Shown here: piece by piece, positions 38,189 to 46,259 of the stretch
Numbering within the stretch: the stretch's first letter is position 1
How the letters are laid out: every line of letters starts with the position of its first letter
Source of the DNA: Gammaproteobacteria bacterium
GTDB lineage: Bacteria > Pseudomonadota > Gammaproteobacteria > Methylococcales > Methylomonadaceae
Direction of reading: 5' to 3'
NCBI GenBank assembly: GCA_018830325.1
Contig: JAHJSQ010000028.1
Span: forward strand, 1-64,000
DNA: 64,000 bases
The notes under the pieces: model-generated
Told to the model about the DNA's origin: nothing
The model's input: only the letters and a program-made list of their open reading frames with translations
Databases searched by the model: none
Translations under genes and position numbers: made by a program

Positions 38189-39955
38189 TCAATTGATCTG
38201 CACGACGCCGCCTTGGATCGTGGTGCTGGCACTGCCCTTGACCGTGGTGGTGGCGCCGGAAATTTCGGCCGAACCGGAACCCGAGGCCTTGAATTCGGCT
38301 TGCGCGCTCAGTTCGGTATTGATGCCTTCGATCTTGACGTCACCGGCAGCTTGTAATATCAAGTCTTTGACGCTTTCGAGCTTGATGCCGTCGGCATTCA
38401 TGGTGACTTTATTGCCGTTCTGATCCTCGATCACGACAGCCTGCTCGTCTTCGGATAAAGTCAGACGGTTGCCGCCCGGCGTTTCGAGCACGACGACTTT
38501 GTTTTCATCGTCGAAGGTCAGGGTTATCTTTTCGCGGCTGACATAGCCTTTCAGATGATTGTCGTCCTTCGCGGGCTCCGGCGCCGGTTTCGCACTGCTG
38601 TGACACATGCCCAACACGACCGGATAACGCGGATCGTCGCCGAGAAATCCGACCACGACTTCATCACCGATCTCGGGCCGAAAAAACGTTCCTCGCCCTT
38701 CGCCGGCATCCAGCGTTGCAAGCCTTGCCCAAATGCCTTCATCGGCCGTGTCGACCAACGGCAGTCGAACCTTTATTCTGTCTTCGCCTTTAGGATCGTT
38801 TTCCAATACCGTCACGACGCCCATTTGCAATCCGCAGACCGACGGCAATAATCCCGACGCCGGCAACGGGCGCAAGTTGTAGGTTTCGGCGAATAGATCG
38901 GGGTTTAGGCCCAGTTGCGCATCGGTTTCCCAGTTGCCGCCGAAAACGCAATGCCGCACGCCCGACACATAAAACAGTCCGGCAAAGCGCTCGCCAATAC
39001 CGCTGATTTCGATCACGGTCCCCGGCATGACCTCGGCAATGCCTTGAAATTTCGCTCGGCCTCGGATTCTGGCTAGACGCTCCTTCAACAAACGCGCATC
39101 GGCCCAGGCTTTCATTTCCGGCTGACTCAAGCCGCCGCCATGGCGTATTTCATGCATTTCAGTGCCTAATATCGCCGCCAATGTCTCGGCATCGATATTG
39201 CCGGCACTGGCGGATTCCGGTTCGGAAGCTTCGGCTTCGATCAATGCCTGATCGGCCGCATGCCAAGCCGTAGCCTTGATTCCGGGACTTTGCAAACGCG
39301 CATCGATTTCGGCATCCAGTTCCAACAGGGTCGAACCGTAAGCGACCTTCACGACCGATTCTTCGCCGGTTGCGGGTTTGCCGACGGTAATCGCATCGTC
39401 GCCGACATTGACGACGAAACCGTTCGCTTCGGCCCGGCATAGCATAAAATCCCAATCGGTCGATTCGAATTGCACGACCTCTTGTAAATCCGGTTCCGTC
39501 TTATCGCTCGTGCCGGTCAAGCCGTAACTGCCGAATAATGTTTCGATGATGTCGCTGTCTTTTTGTTCGGTAAAGTAGCGGCTGTGTATGCCGGACGTCA
39601 TTTTGACCGCTTCATGCCGGCAGTCCAGAATCAAGAGGCTTTCGTTTTTTCTGAGCTTGATACTGTGCTTGACGATCATGCCTTTAAATACCGTGGCGTT
39701 TTGCGAGCGGTAACCGAACTGAATTTCGATCTTTTGACCCGGAATGAACAATCCGGTATTACTGGCGGGAAAGTCGGCTTGCGCCGCTTCGCCGTCTTTC
39801 AGTTGAATCGTGGCTGACGGAATCCGGTTCAATTCTTTATTGACGCTGACCGATAGCACCTGAAATTGTCCCGGAATTTCGGTGCCGTCGATTAATAAGG
39901 CCACCGTGCAGACATCGGGGGTGGCCGGCGTTGGAATAGCGGATTCGTTTCTCAT
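38189..39955 (-). CDS. VgrG-like spike protein (Afp8/Pvc8)
   Basis: The protein has 588 aa. The N-terminal part is gp27/phage late control D-like (FQVLSVSVNKELNRIPSATIQLKDG, then GQKIEIQFGYRSQNATVFKGMI). A gp5-like OB fold follows at about 360-460 (MGVVTVLENDPKGEDRIKVRLPLVD, EGIWARLATLDAGEGRG, FRPEIGDEVVVGFLGDDPRYPVVLG). The C-terminal beta-helix spike has repeated short strands (NRLTLSEDEQAVVIEDQNGN). It forms the trimeric central spike under the tube. It overlaps the LysM gene by 4 bp. Confidence 0.94.
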   Translation of the reverse strand: MRNESAIPTPATPDVCTVALLIDGTEIPGQFQVLSVSVNKELNRIPSATIQLKDGEAAQADFPASNTGLFIPGQKIEIQFGYRSQNATVFKGMIVKHSIKLRKNESLLILDCRHEAVKMTSGIHSRYFTEQKDSDIIETLFGSYGLTGTSDKTEPDLQEVVQFESTDWDFMLCRAEANGFVVNVGDDAITVGKPATGEESVVKVAYGSTLLELDAEIDARLQSPGIKATAWHAADQALIEAEASEPESASAGNIDAETLAAILGTEMHEIRHGGGLSQPEMKAWADARLLKERLARIRGRAKFQGIAEVMPGTVIEISGIGERFAGLFYVSGVRHCVFGGNWETDAQLGLNPDLFAETYNLRPLPASGLLPSVCGLQMGVVTVLENDPKGEDRIKVRLPLVDTADEGIWARLATLDAGEGRGTFFRPEIGDEVVVGFLGDDPRYPVVLGMCHSSAKPAPEPAKDDNHLKGYVSREKITLTFDDENKVVVLETPGGNRLTLSEDEQAVVIEDQNGNKVTMNADGIKLESVKDLILQAAGDVKIEGINTELSAQAEFKASGSGSAEISGATTTVKGSASTTIQGGVVQIN

Positions 39956-40659
39956 GTTCGAGCCGTTTTGCTGACCGGAGGAAACACGATTTCACGGCCG
40001 GGTTCGAGCGACCTGAAGTGATCCAAACGGTTGATTTTTGCGATTTCCAAGTAATAACGCGGATCGCCGTAGATTTTGTAACACATCAGCGGCAACGTAT
40101 CGCCGGCCTTGACTCTGCGGCTGTGGCTCAAGTCGGGCGAGCTTTTGTTTTCTTTCGCGGCGCGTTTTTCTTCCTCGATACTGCTTTTGAATTTGACCTT
40201 GACCAATGCCCGTATCGGCGTGCCGTCCGGTCTGAATAATTTGTAGGTAATGCCGACTTCGACGACCCGCCCCTTAAAGATCGAATGCTCGCCCCAGACC
40301 AGCTTGAAATGCCGCGGTTCGTGCGCATCGCCTTTATAACCGGTCAACACGTCCTTGAAGGCCTTGATGTCGCCGGCGATCGAGTCGCGCGGTTTTCCGT
40401 CGATGATGCCGGTATTGTCGAATAAAAATTCGAAAGAAATTTCTTCCGGTTCGGTATATTCGTATTTTAATTGTTGACCGCTGGTACCCTGCCCTTGCCC
40501 GGATTCGGAAAACTTGAGCTTATAGTCGAGCGTATAGCTCTCCGGATTGATCAAGGCCTCGACGCTTTCGTCAGCTTCGAGCAAACCACCGCTTTCGGCC
40601 TTTTCCGAATCGGAGAAAGCCAGTATCAACATCTTTTCCAGTTTCCCGTTCTCGGCCAT
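39952..40659 (-). CDS. LysM-domain tail hub/adaptor protein (Afp7-like)
   Basis: The protein has 235 aa. The N-terminal tail-tube-associated domain (SVEALINPESYTLDYKLKFSESG) is followed by a C-terminal LysM (HSRRVKAGDTLPLMCYKIYGDPRYYLEIAKINRLDHFRSLEPGREIVFPP, about 183-230). In Afp/PVC particles this protein joins tube to spike and baseplate. Here the LysM acts as a structural glue domain rather than for cell-wall binding. It overlaps both neighbouring genes, DUF5908 by one base and the spike gene by four. Confidence 0.92.
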   Translation of the reverse strand: MAENGKLEKMLILAFSDSEKAESGGLLEADESVEALINPESYTLDYKLKFSESGQGQGTSGQQLKYEYTEPEEISFEFLFDNTGIIDGKPRDSIAGDIKAFKDVLTGYKGDAHEPRHFKLVWGEHSIFKGRVVEVGITYKLFRPDGTPIRALVKVKFKSSIEEEKRAAKENKSSPDLSHSRRVKAGDTLPLMCYKIYGDPRYYLEIAKINRLDHFRSLEPGREIVFPPVSKTART

Positions 40660-40847
40660 CAGCGCTCCGTTTTATTCTGTAGAATTTGTAATACTTGTTC
40701 GACGCATTCGGCAATCAAGGCATCTTGGTCGACCGGTTTTCCCGCCGTCCCCCCTCTTCCCGCATTACCCGGTTCTTGCCGTGGGCTCCCTTCTTCGGGC
40801 GGGTTGACCGTGACTTTGATATGCAGCTCTTTGATTTCAATCGGCAT
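40659..40847 (-). CDS. DUF5908 small eCIS protein (Afp6 position)
   Basis: The protein has 62 aa. It begins MPIEIKELHIKVTVN, the conserved opening of DUF5908, has a Gly/Pro/Arg-rich linker (SPRQEPGNAGRGG) and ends in a helix (QDALIAECVEQVLQILQNK). Small proteins of this type recur between the tube and LysM genes in eCIS clusters. Their role is unclear, perhaps as assembly chaperones. It is tightly spaced with neighbours on both sides. Confidence 0.8.
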   Translation of the reverse strand: MPIEIKELHIKVTVNPPEEGSPRQEPGNAGRGGTAGKPVDQDALIAECVEQVLQILQNKTER

Positions 40848-40854
40848 GGCGGAC

Positions 40855-41295
40855 TCAGGTTTGCACCGTGAAATAACGGTAGGTCAATTCGATCGTTTCG
40901 ATGACGACCGCGCTTTCGTTGGCGTTGAAATCGCCGATCTGCCATTTTTTCGGAATCGCCTGGGCGACTTTCCAAGTCCGTAGCGGTTCGCCTTTTTCAT
41001 TCATCAAGATCACATTCACCGATGCGGGTTCGAACACTCGGTCGCGAAAGGCATTGAGTAACCAATCGATCACGCCGGAATCGGTCAACATGCCGCGTTT
41101 CAACACCATGTCGGCATACTTGGTTCGGACCGGTAACTTATGTTCGAATCGGTTTTCGCCGCCTTCCTTGAAGCTTTCATAATCGTATTCCACGGTGAGA
41201 CCCGAGACCGACTGAAACCGGACGTCATTGCTCACTTGGCTGATGCCGAACTCTACTTTGTAATAAAAGCCGAGCGGCGGATAGTAATCGGCCAT
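40855..41295 (-). CDS. second tube protein (Afp5-like, gp19 family)
   Basis: The protein has 146 aa of the T4-like tail tube (gp19/Hcp-like) fold: GFYYKVEFGISQVSNDVRFQSVSGLTVEYDYESFKEGGEN and a C-terminal AVVIETIELTYRYF strand pair. Afp/PVC clusters hold a main tube protein and one or two divergent copies that start the tube at the baseplate. This copy lies closer to the baseplate genes and differs more from the consensus, so it is the better candidate for the initiator ring. Confidence 0.88.
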   Translation of the reverse strand: MADYYPPLGFYYKVEFGISQVSNDVRFQSVSGLTVEYDYESFKEGGENRFEHKLPVRTKYADMVLKRGMLTDSGVIDWLLNAFRDRVFEPASVNVILMNEKGEPLRTWKVAQAIPKKWQIGDFNANESAVVIETIELTYRYFTVQT

Positions 41296-41300
41296 CGGCG

Positions 41301-41738
41301 TTATACTTTCATTAGTTTAAGTCCTTCGTGCGCGACCTCGATGGTTTCGATCGCGACTTCATTGGCGTCGGACTTCAAATCGGGCGCGGTGACCTTGACC
41401 GGAAAACATCGCGTCGCCGACCAAGCCGCGACCGGTTCGTGTTTTTCGTTCAATAAGCGAATCACGACATCGCGGCGGCCTTCGACGCGTTCGTTGGCGA
41501 TTTCGTCGAGCCAATCGTTATAATCGAAGTCGCCTTCGAATTTGCCGCGTTTCATCGTGATATTGCTGAGTTTGATCAAACCGGGCATGCTGATCTTGCT
41601 GAAATCCTTGCTGTCGCTGTGCCGGTATTCGACTTTTTCACGCTCCATCACAAGACCCGTGACTTCGGTAAAACTCAATTTTGCACCGCCCCAATCCACT
41701 TGAAAGTGAAAACGCGGTAATGGATAGACTTGCGCCAT
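41301..41738 (-). CDS. main tube protein (Afp1-like, gp19 family)
   Basis: The protein has 145 aa, gp19-like: PRFHFQVDWGGAKLSFTEVTGLVMEREKVEYRHSDSKDF, SNITMKRGKFEGDFDYNDWL, and EVAIETIEVAHEGLKLMK at the end. Stacked hexamers of it would make the inner tube that the sheath drives forward. It is the first tube gene after the sheath, 42 bp away, and 6 bp before the second tube gene. Confidence 0.9.
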   Translation of the reverse strand: MAQVYPLPRFHFQVDWGGAKLSFTEVTGLVMEREKVEYRHSDSKDFSKISMPGLIKLSNITMKRGKFEGDFDYNDWLDEIANERVEGRRDVVIRLLNEKHEPVAAWSATRCFPVKVTAPDLKSDANEVAIETIEVAHEGLKLMKV

Positions 41739-41779
41739 GATGATTCCCTCTTGTTTGCTAAAGTATGTCGGCCGCTAAA

Positions 41780-43732
41780 TCAGGATTCGGGCATTTTGTG
41801 CGAGAATCTGAGAATGATGAATTCGGCCGGCCGAACCGCCGCCATGCCGATTTCGATAATCATCCGGCCTTCCAAAATATCGAGCGGCGTCATCGTTTTA
41901 CCCAAGCCCACCGCGACATAAAATGCATGCTCCGGCTTGATGCCTTGCAACGCGCCTTGCCGCCATAGCACGGTCAAGAAGTTTTCGATCATCGCCTGAA
42001 CCTTGACCCAAGTATTCGCATCGTTCGGTTCGAAAACGAATTGTTCGGTCGCCTTTTTGGTGCTTTCCTCGACCATGTTGAAAAAACGCCGGACGCTGAC
42101 ATAGCGCCATTCGTTGTCGTTGCCGGCCAAGGTTCTAGCTCCGAAAACCAACGTACCTTTACCGGTAAAAAATCGGATGGCATTGATCGACTTACCGCTA
42201 TTGACATCAATATTGAGCGCATCGAGCTCGGATGCCGTAAACGAGTCTTTCGGGCCGATAATGCCGGATACGCTCACGTTAGCCGGTGCCTTCCATACAC
42301 CTCGGGTTCGATCGACATAGGCATAAATTCCGGCAATCGCGCCGGAAGGAGGAACGCTGGTGTTAGTGTTTTGGATACCGGTCAATATCGTTTTATAGAG
42401 GGGATAGGCATTGAGCAAGCCGTCGTGCTTTTGATTCTCCAATATATGAGCGGTGCCGACTACGCCGCTAAGCCACGCATTATTGATCGAGTCGAATAGC
42501 GCTCTCGCCAACGGTAATACGCTGTCCATTTTTGCCGCGTTGGTCGTAGCGCTACCCGGTATTACCGATGATGCGCCCGGCGCGCCGGCACCGAAGATAT
42601 CATCCCACTCAGCGGCGGAAGGCGGGGTTCCTGTTTGGAATTGTGGATTGTATGTACCAATTTCACCGTCGAGTTCTTTATCGTAAGCGATCAATTCTGA
42701 ATAGAAGCCTTTCAGCGTCGAGGCAATCAAATTTTGCAAACCGGTTTGTAAGTCGGCATTTTCCAGTGCATTACTGCCGGCACCCACCAACACATCGACA
42801 CTACGCGCAACCGAAAACAAAAAGTTAATCAGCTGCATATAATTAGCGGGTGTCTTGTTCTCTAAATAGCCTCCTTCTAGCGAGGTAAATTGTTCTCTTA
42901 AGGTTTGCGCAGGATTGGCCAGCGTTGCATTTGCCGAAACGACCTTATTGACATCATCGATGACTTGTTCGAAATCATCGATTAATACCTTAATCGCTGC
43001 ATCGTCGGTCAGATCCGCTAAATCGAAATGTGTGGAACCTTTAAAGATGACATTTTTGAAATGACGAAACTTAACATTTTTAGGGAAATTGACGGTTAAC
43101 CAAGGCGTATAAGCCGCGCCGTATTTTAGATCTTTGATGCCTACACCGGAGCGGAATTCCGTGCCTTTCGGGTCGTCTTCCTTAAGATGAAACAGCCCGA
43201 CGCGATCCATCAACTTACCGCTTTGTTGCAGTGCCGCATCGTAGACTCCGTAAAAGTCGTTGCCGGTGGCCAACAAGGAATTGTCGGGAAAAACTAAGAT
43301 CGTCGGTTCGTCTACTTTGTTGAGCGTATCGATGCCTTTTCCCGTCCCGGTAAAATCGCCGACTATCTTGCCTGCGGCCTCGTAAGTTCCTGTCGAGACA
43401 ATAAAACAATCTCCGCCGCCATTGGTATAAAACAAGCGTAAACTCTCATACATGAAAAAACGATTATTCATGTCGGCCGATTCAAAGTTCTTGTTGTCAT
43501 CCAAACTGACTTTGGCAATCGCCGGTTCCGCACCAAATCCGAAATAGGCCTCATATTCGGCAATCGAACCGATTTTTGTCGGAACATTGAGCAAATCGCC
43601 CGGCTTGATTTTATCCGCCTTCTCGGTGTAACCGATAAATGCGGGAATCGCGGTTTCGACCGGTGCAATGGACGGAGGGAATTTCGGAATTTCCTCGATA
43701 TAAACGCCTGGAGTTTTATACGCTGTAGCCAT
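41780..43732 (-). CDS. contractile sheath protein with a large inserted domain
   Basis: The protein has 650 aa. It starts with the standard sheath opening TPGVYIEEIPKFPPSIAPVETAIPAFIGYTEKA. The conserved C-terminal sheath domain (GVWKAPANVSVSGIIGPKDSFTASELDALNID through RFFNMVEESTKKATEQFVFEPND, AFYVAVGLGKT) lies at about 490-650. Sheath proteins of Afp/PVC are about 355-480 aa, and the extra length is a helical block at about 235-455. Only one sheath gene is present, whereas Afp and PVC have three, so a single type builds the whole sheath. Confidence 0.93.
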   Translation of the reverse strand: MATAYKTPGVYIEEIPKFPPSIAPVETAIPAFIGYTEKADKIKPGDLLNVPTKIGSIAEYEAYFGFGAEPAIAKVSLDDNKNFESADMNNRFFMYESLRLFYTNGGGDCFIVSTGTYEAAGKIVGDFTGTGKGIDTLNKVDEPTILVFPDNSLLATGNDFYGVYDAALQQSGKLMDRVGLFHLKEDDPKGTEFRSGVGIKDLKYGAAYTPWLTVNFPKNVKFRHFKNVIFKGSTHFDLADLTDDAAIKVLIDDFEQVIDDVNKVVSANATLANPAQTLREQFTSLEGGYLENKTPANYMQLINFLFSVARSVDVLVGAGSNALENADLQTGLQNLIASTLKGFYSELIAYDKELDGEIGTYNPQFQTGTPPSAAEWDDIFGAGAPGASSVIPGSATTNAAKMDSVLPLARALFDSINNAWLSGVVGTAHILENQKHDGLLNAYPLYKTILTGIQNTNTSVPPSGAIAGIYAYVDRTRGVWKAPANVSVSGIIGPKDSFTASELDALNIDVNSGKSINAIRFFTGKGTLVFGARTLAGNDNEWRYVSVRRFFNMVEESTKKATEQFVFEPNDANTWVKVQAMIENFLTVLWRQGALQGIKPEHAFYVAVGLGKTMTPLDILEGRMIIEIGMAAVRPAEFIILRFSHKMPES

Positions 43733-43757
43733 GATAATTACCGATTCCTATTAAAGA

Positions 43758-44765
43758 TTACTCATAAATCTCCGAAACGAGTTTAATCACTCTATCGCCG
43801 CTTAAAACCGGCTTGACTGAGTTTTCGGAGGGTTTGCGGCGATTTCCGGCATTGCCGAAATAAGTTGAGGGCAACGGCTCGGCGGTTTCAAATTCCAAAG
43901 AACCGTTGTCCTGGTTTAAATATTGCCAAAATGTCGAGCGATTTTTCAGTCGCACATGAAACGAAGGCGCGGCTTGTCTTACCCTGCCCTGGCTATCGAT
44001 CAAACTGAATCGACCATCATCCGGTCTTTCGGCATGCAAAAGAATCAGTGCAAATACATCTTTCGGAAGACTTGAATCCAAGGCAATACCGCGAAAAATT
44101 GCACCTTCCATCTCCGGCACTTCCAGCACCGGAACATCGCCTTGATGTACATAAACCGGCCAAAGCCCGGCTTGATCGGTAATCGTATGAAGTCGATCGC
44201 CCGGTTGGTCTGCGATAAGCTGTGTCAACGAATTGCCCGATAAACCCATCGCTTCCACGAGATCGTCATTGGCGACAGCTGGAAATTCCTTGGATAAAAA
44301 CAGGACTTCATCGTCGCCAGCACCTCGGGAGGCACCGGTCAGATTCGATAAGACCGGCACGTTTTCCTTGTACAAATAACGCTTGCCTAGGTCGGCATCG
44401 TAAAGATCCATGATGCGCTGCCGTCTCAGCGTCAACGCAGTGTAATTTATGAACACCGGGTTGCGCACGATAACCGCGAACTCGAAAAGCGCATCGCTTG
44501 CGATAATCGCCTCTTCCGGAACTGCCGCGATCAGGCCCAAAGCGCTATTGATCACAATAGCCCGATAGGCTTCCAATTGTTTCTCCGTCTTTAGGGTCGG
44601 TCGAATCTCAAGGAAGGCGCGGACGTCATAAGAGGATAAGCGTTGTTGCTTTTTCAGAGGGTCATCGATCGAATCGAATAGGGTTTCGCCTTCGTCCAAC
44701 CAATAGTGATGCAACACCTTCACTTCAAAGAGGCGCCGATATTTAATTCGAATTTGTTCACTCAT
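43758..44765 (-). CDS. uncharacterised eCIS protein between sheath and terminator
   Basis: The protein has 335 aa from the ATG at 44765 (MSEQIRIKYRRLFEVKVLHHYWLDEG). The start at 44843 lies well inside the previous gene and adds an unlikely leader. I do not recognise a Pfam family. A charged N-terminal third (KKQQRLSSYDVRAFLEIRP) is followed by mixed alpha/beta sequence and a strand-rich end (FHVRLKNRSTFWQYLNQDNGSLEF). It overlaps the terminator gene by 8 bp and precedes the sheath gene by 25 bp. The position suggests a sheath-end or assembly factor. Confidence 0.6.
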   Translation of the reverse strand: MSEQIRIKYRRLFEVKVLHHYWLDEGETLFDSIDDPLKKQQRLSSYDVRAFLEIRPTLKTEKQLEAYRAIVINSALGLIAAVPEEAIIASDALFEFAVIVRNPVFINYTALTLRRQRIMDLYDADLGKRYLYKENVPVLSNLTGASRGAGDDEVLFLSKEFPAVANDDLVEAMGLSGNSLTQLIADQPGDRLHTITDQAGLWPVYVHQGDVPVLEVPEMEGAIFRGIALDSSLPKDVFALILLHAERPDDGRFSLIDSQGRVRQAAPSFHVRLKNRSTFWQYLNQDNGSLEFETAEPLPSTYFGNAGNRRKPSENSVKPVLSGDRVIKLVSEIYE

Positions 44766-45399
44766 TGGCGACCGCCAACCCGGTTTTGTGCCGGAAATCG
44801 TGAACAATTTCAGTAATGACGCCGCTTTCGCTTTTAACCGCACGGAATTTCAAATCCAACATGCGCAGCACATAAATCGCGAACGGGTATTGTTTACCGC
44901 CCAAGGTTCCCCATAGGTGATTGACTTCCTCCATCGTCGGAGAATACAGATCGAAAATAAGTTTGAAAGACTCGAGTTGATCGAGCGGATTGGCGGGCGA
45001 GTTATTCGAAATCGATGCGGGGTCGACTGTATCCTGCGTAAAAACATTTTGCGCCTGAAAAAAGCGTATCGCCCGCGACAGCATCAACAAGGCATTGGTG
45101 TAATTAGTGTGAGAGGCGACGATCAGAATTTGAAAATTGAGAAAGGTCGGCGGGTTTTCATACACGGTGCGAAGTGTAACGTCGTTACGCGTGAAGTGCG
45201 GCACGTTCTTCAAGGTTTTTTCTTCCTTGATGTTGACCAGCGATAAATAAAGCACATCACGCGGATTCGCGCCCGCACCGTTACCGAAGCCGTCGGCTAA
45301 GTTCCCCAAACGCCCGATATTCATGACATCGGACCCGTAATGGTCGGTTAAATGCCGATTGAGTTCGTTCAGTACTATCGTCAGAGCATGTGCGATCAT
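44758..45399 (-). CDS. DUF4255 tail terminator/cap protein (Afp16/Pvc16-like)
   Basis: The protein has 213 aa from the ATG at 45399, which has AGGAAG 6 nt upstream. The ORF could begin at 45429 inside the leader hairpin, but MIAHALTIVLNELNRHL is the family opening. It has the DUF4255 domain (NVPHFTRNDVTLRTVYENPPTFLNFQILIVASHTNYTNALLMLSR). Afp16-type proteins cap the far end of tube and sheath and fix the length. It is the first gene of the block, so its upstream region should hold the operon promoter. Confidence 0.9.
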   Translation of the reverse strand: MIAHALTIVLNELNRHLTDHYGSDVMNIGRLGNLADGFGNGAGANPRDVLYLSLVNIKEEKTLKNVPHFTRNDVTLRTVYENPPTFLNFQILIVASHTNYTNALLMLSRAIRFFQAQNVFTQDTVDPASISNNSPANPLDQLESFKLIFDLYSPTMEEVNHLWGTLGGKQYPFAIYVLRMLDLKFRAVKSESGVITEIVHDFRHKTGLAVANE

Positions 45400-45420
45400 G
45401 CGGCGCTTCCTATTACCGAA

Positions 45421-45452
45421 TTTATTCATGGAACAGCTTTTTCATGAATAAA
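45421..45452. promoter_or_regulatory. leader hairpin just upstream of the eCIS operon
   Basis: TTTATTCATG (45421-45430) pairs perfectly with 45443-45452 across 12 nt. It is 22 bp upstream of the preferred eCIS start (45399) and its stem contains the alternative ATG at 45429. In mRNA it would form a stem next to the ribosome site, or in DNA it could be an operator. There is no T-run for termination in the leftward direction. Confidence 0.5.
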
Positions 45453-45547
45453 AAGCAAAAACGATGCCATACTCGACGAATCGATTAAAAACACAAATTG
45501 TTGATAAATATAAGAAAATATTAGATTGAATTAGTCACGTTTTGCTC

Positions 45548-45571
45548 TCTGTAACAACAGCCTGTTACAGA
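45548..45571. promoter_or_regulatory. palindrome 1 TCTGTAAC-N8-GTTACAGA upstream of eCIS
   Basis: A perfect dyad with 8-bp arms and an 8-bp centre. At this copy the pairing extends outward, and 2 bp inward, to give 13-bp arms at 544-556 and 563-575. It lies about 150 bp upstream of the first eCIS start codon. An identical dyad with the same spacing lies 81 bp further upstream. The site fits a dimeric repressor or activator. The regulator is unknown. Confidence 0.6.
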
Positions 45572-45628
45572 GAGCGAAGGAAGGCTTATCAATCAAATAG
45601 AATATGCTTTATTAACAGAGACTTGAAA

Positions 45629-45652
45629 TCTGTAACATTAAGGAGTTACAGA
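45629..45652. promoter_or_regulatory. palindrome 2 TCTGTAAC-N8-GTTACAGA upstream of eCIS
   Basis: This second copy has the same arms and the same 8-bp spacer length as palindrome 1, but a different spacer sequence (ATTAAGGA against AACAGCCT). Conserved arms with a free spacer indicate selection on the arms, as for a protein-binding site. Centre-to-centre distance is 81 bp. The rest of 45430-45878 holds no gene and is the probable promoter region for eCIS on the left and tumEA on the right. Confidence 0.6.
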
Positions 45653-45878
45653 CTGTGACAGTTGTATTCGAAATAGGACTTAGTAACTCAGCCCCGAGCA
45701 TTTCGAACAAAGCCTACGCAGATCCAAACGTTTGGAGCGGTTTGAACAACCCGCTCCATGAAGCGTCATGCAGGCCGAATACTCGCTTGCATGGCCCCGT
45801 TCTTACTTGAAAACTTCGATTTTGATTATTTGCTAAGAATGCAGCTCTAGCATATGTTTAGGCGCACCTTATCATCGG

Positions 45879-46259
45879 ATGATATTATTAACTATGCACA
45901 AAGAGTCAGGAATTGATACGCTTTTGGAACTTGATCAACAGATTCTTGATCAGGGAAATGGCTATTGGATCAAAATTGAGGCTAGACGAGTGACGTCAAC
46001 CAAGGAAATTCCGCATGGTATAAGGTACTCGCTGACCTTACATGAACCCTATGGCAAGCGGATACTTGGCTATGACAATGCTCATGCTGTGAAGCCGCCG
46101 AAAAAATTCAAATTAGCTGGATAACGTTTACCCTATGACCACAAACACCGGCATATTAGCGACCAAGGCGTGCCTTATGAATTTCAAAATGCGTATCAAC
46201 TTTTAATGGACTTCTTCGCAGAGGTTGATCGGGTATTGGAGGAACTTAGAAAACTATGA
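45879..46259 (+). pseudogene. tumE: TumE-family (DUF6516) toxin with an in-frame nonsense codon
   Basis: Conceptual product of 126 aa: TLLELDQQILDQGNGYWIKIEARRVTSTKEIPHGIRYSLTLHEPYGKRILGYDNAH, then KFKLAG, TAA at 46122-46124, then RLPYDHKHRHISDQGVPYEFQNAYQLLMDFFAEVD in the same frame. This matches the DUF6516/TumE layout with the HKHRH motif near the end, which the stop removes. Another ATG at 45894 is possible as start. The TGA overlaps the antitoxin ATG (ATGA). The shortened product lacks the conserved last third, so the toxin is probably inactive. Confidence 0.8.

Noticed and set aside
18933..45399. Type VI secretion system or prophage tail
   Set aside because: No TssJLM membrane complex, ClpV or capsid/terminase genes. 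The DUF4255, LysM, DUF5908, CIS_TMP and DUF4157 set is specific for eCIS.
45548..45652. LexA/SOS boxes upstream of the eCIS operon, because arms read CTGT and ACAG
   Set aside because: The LexA box needs CTGT-N8-ACAG over 16 bp. Here CTG and CAG are 16 bp apart (TCTGTAAC-N8-GTTACAGA), so spacing does not fit.
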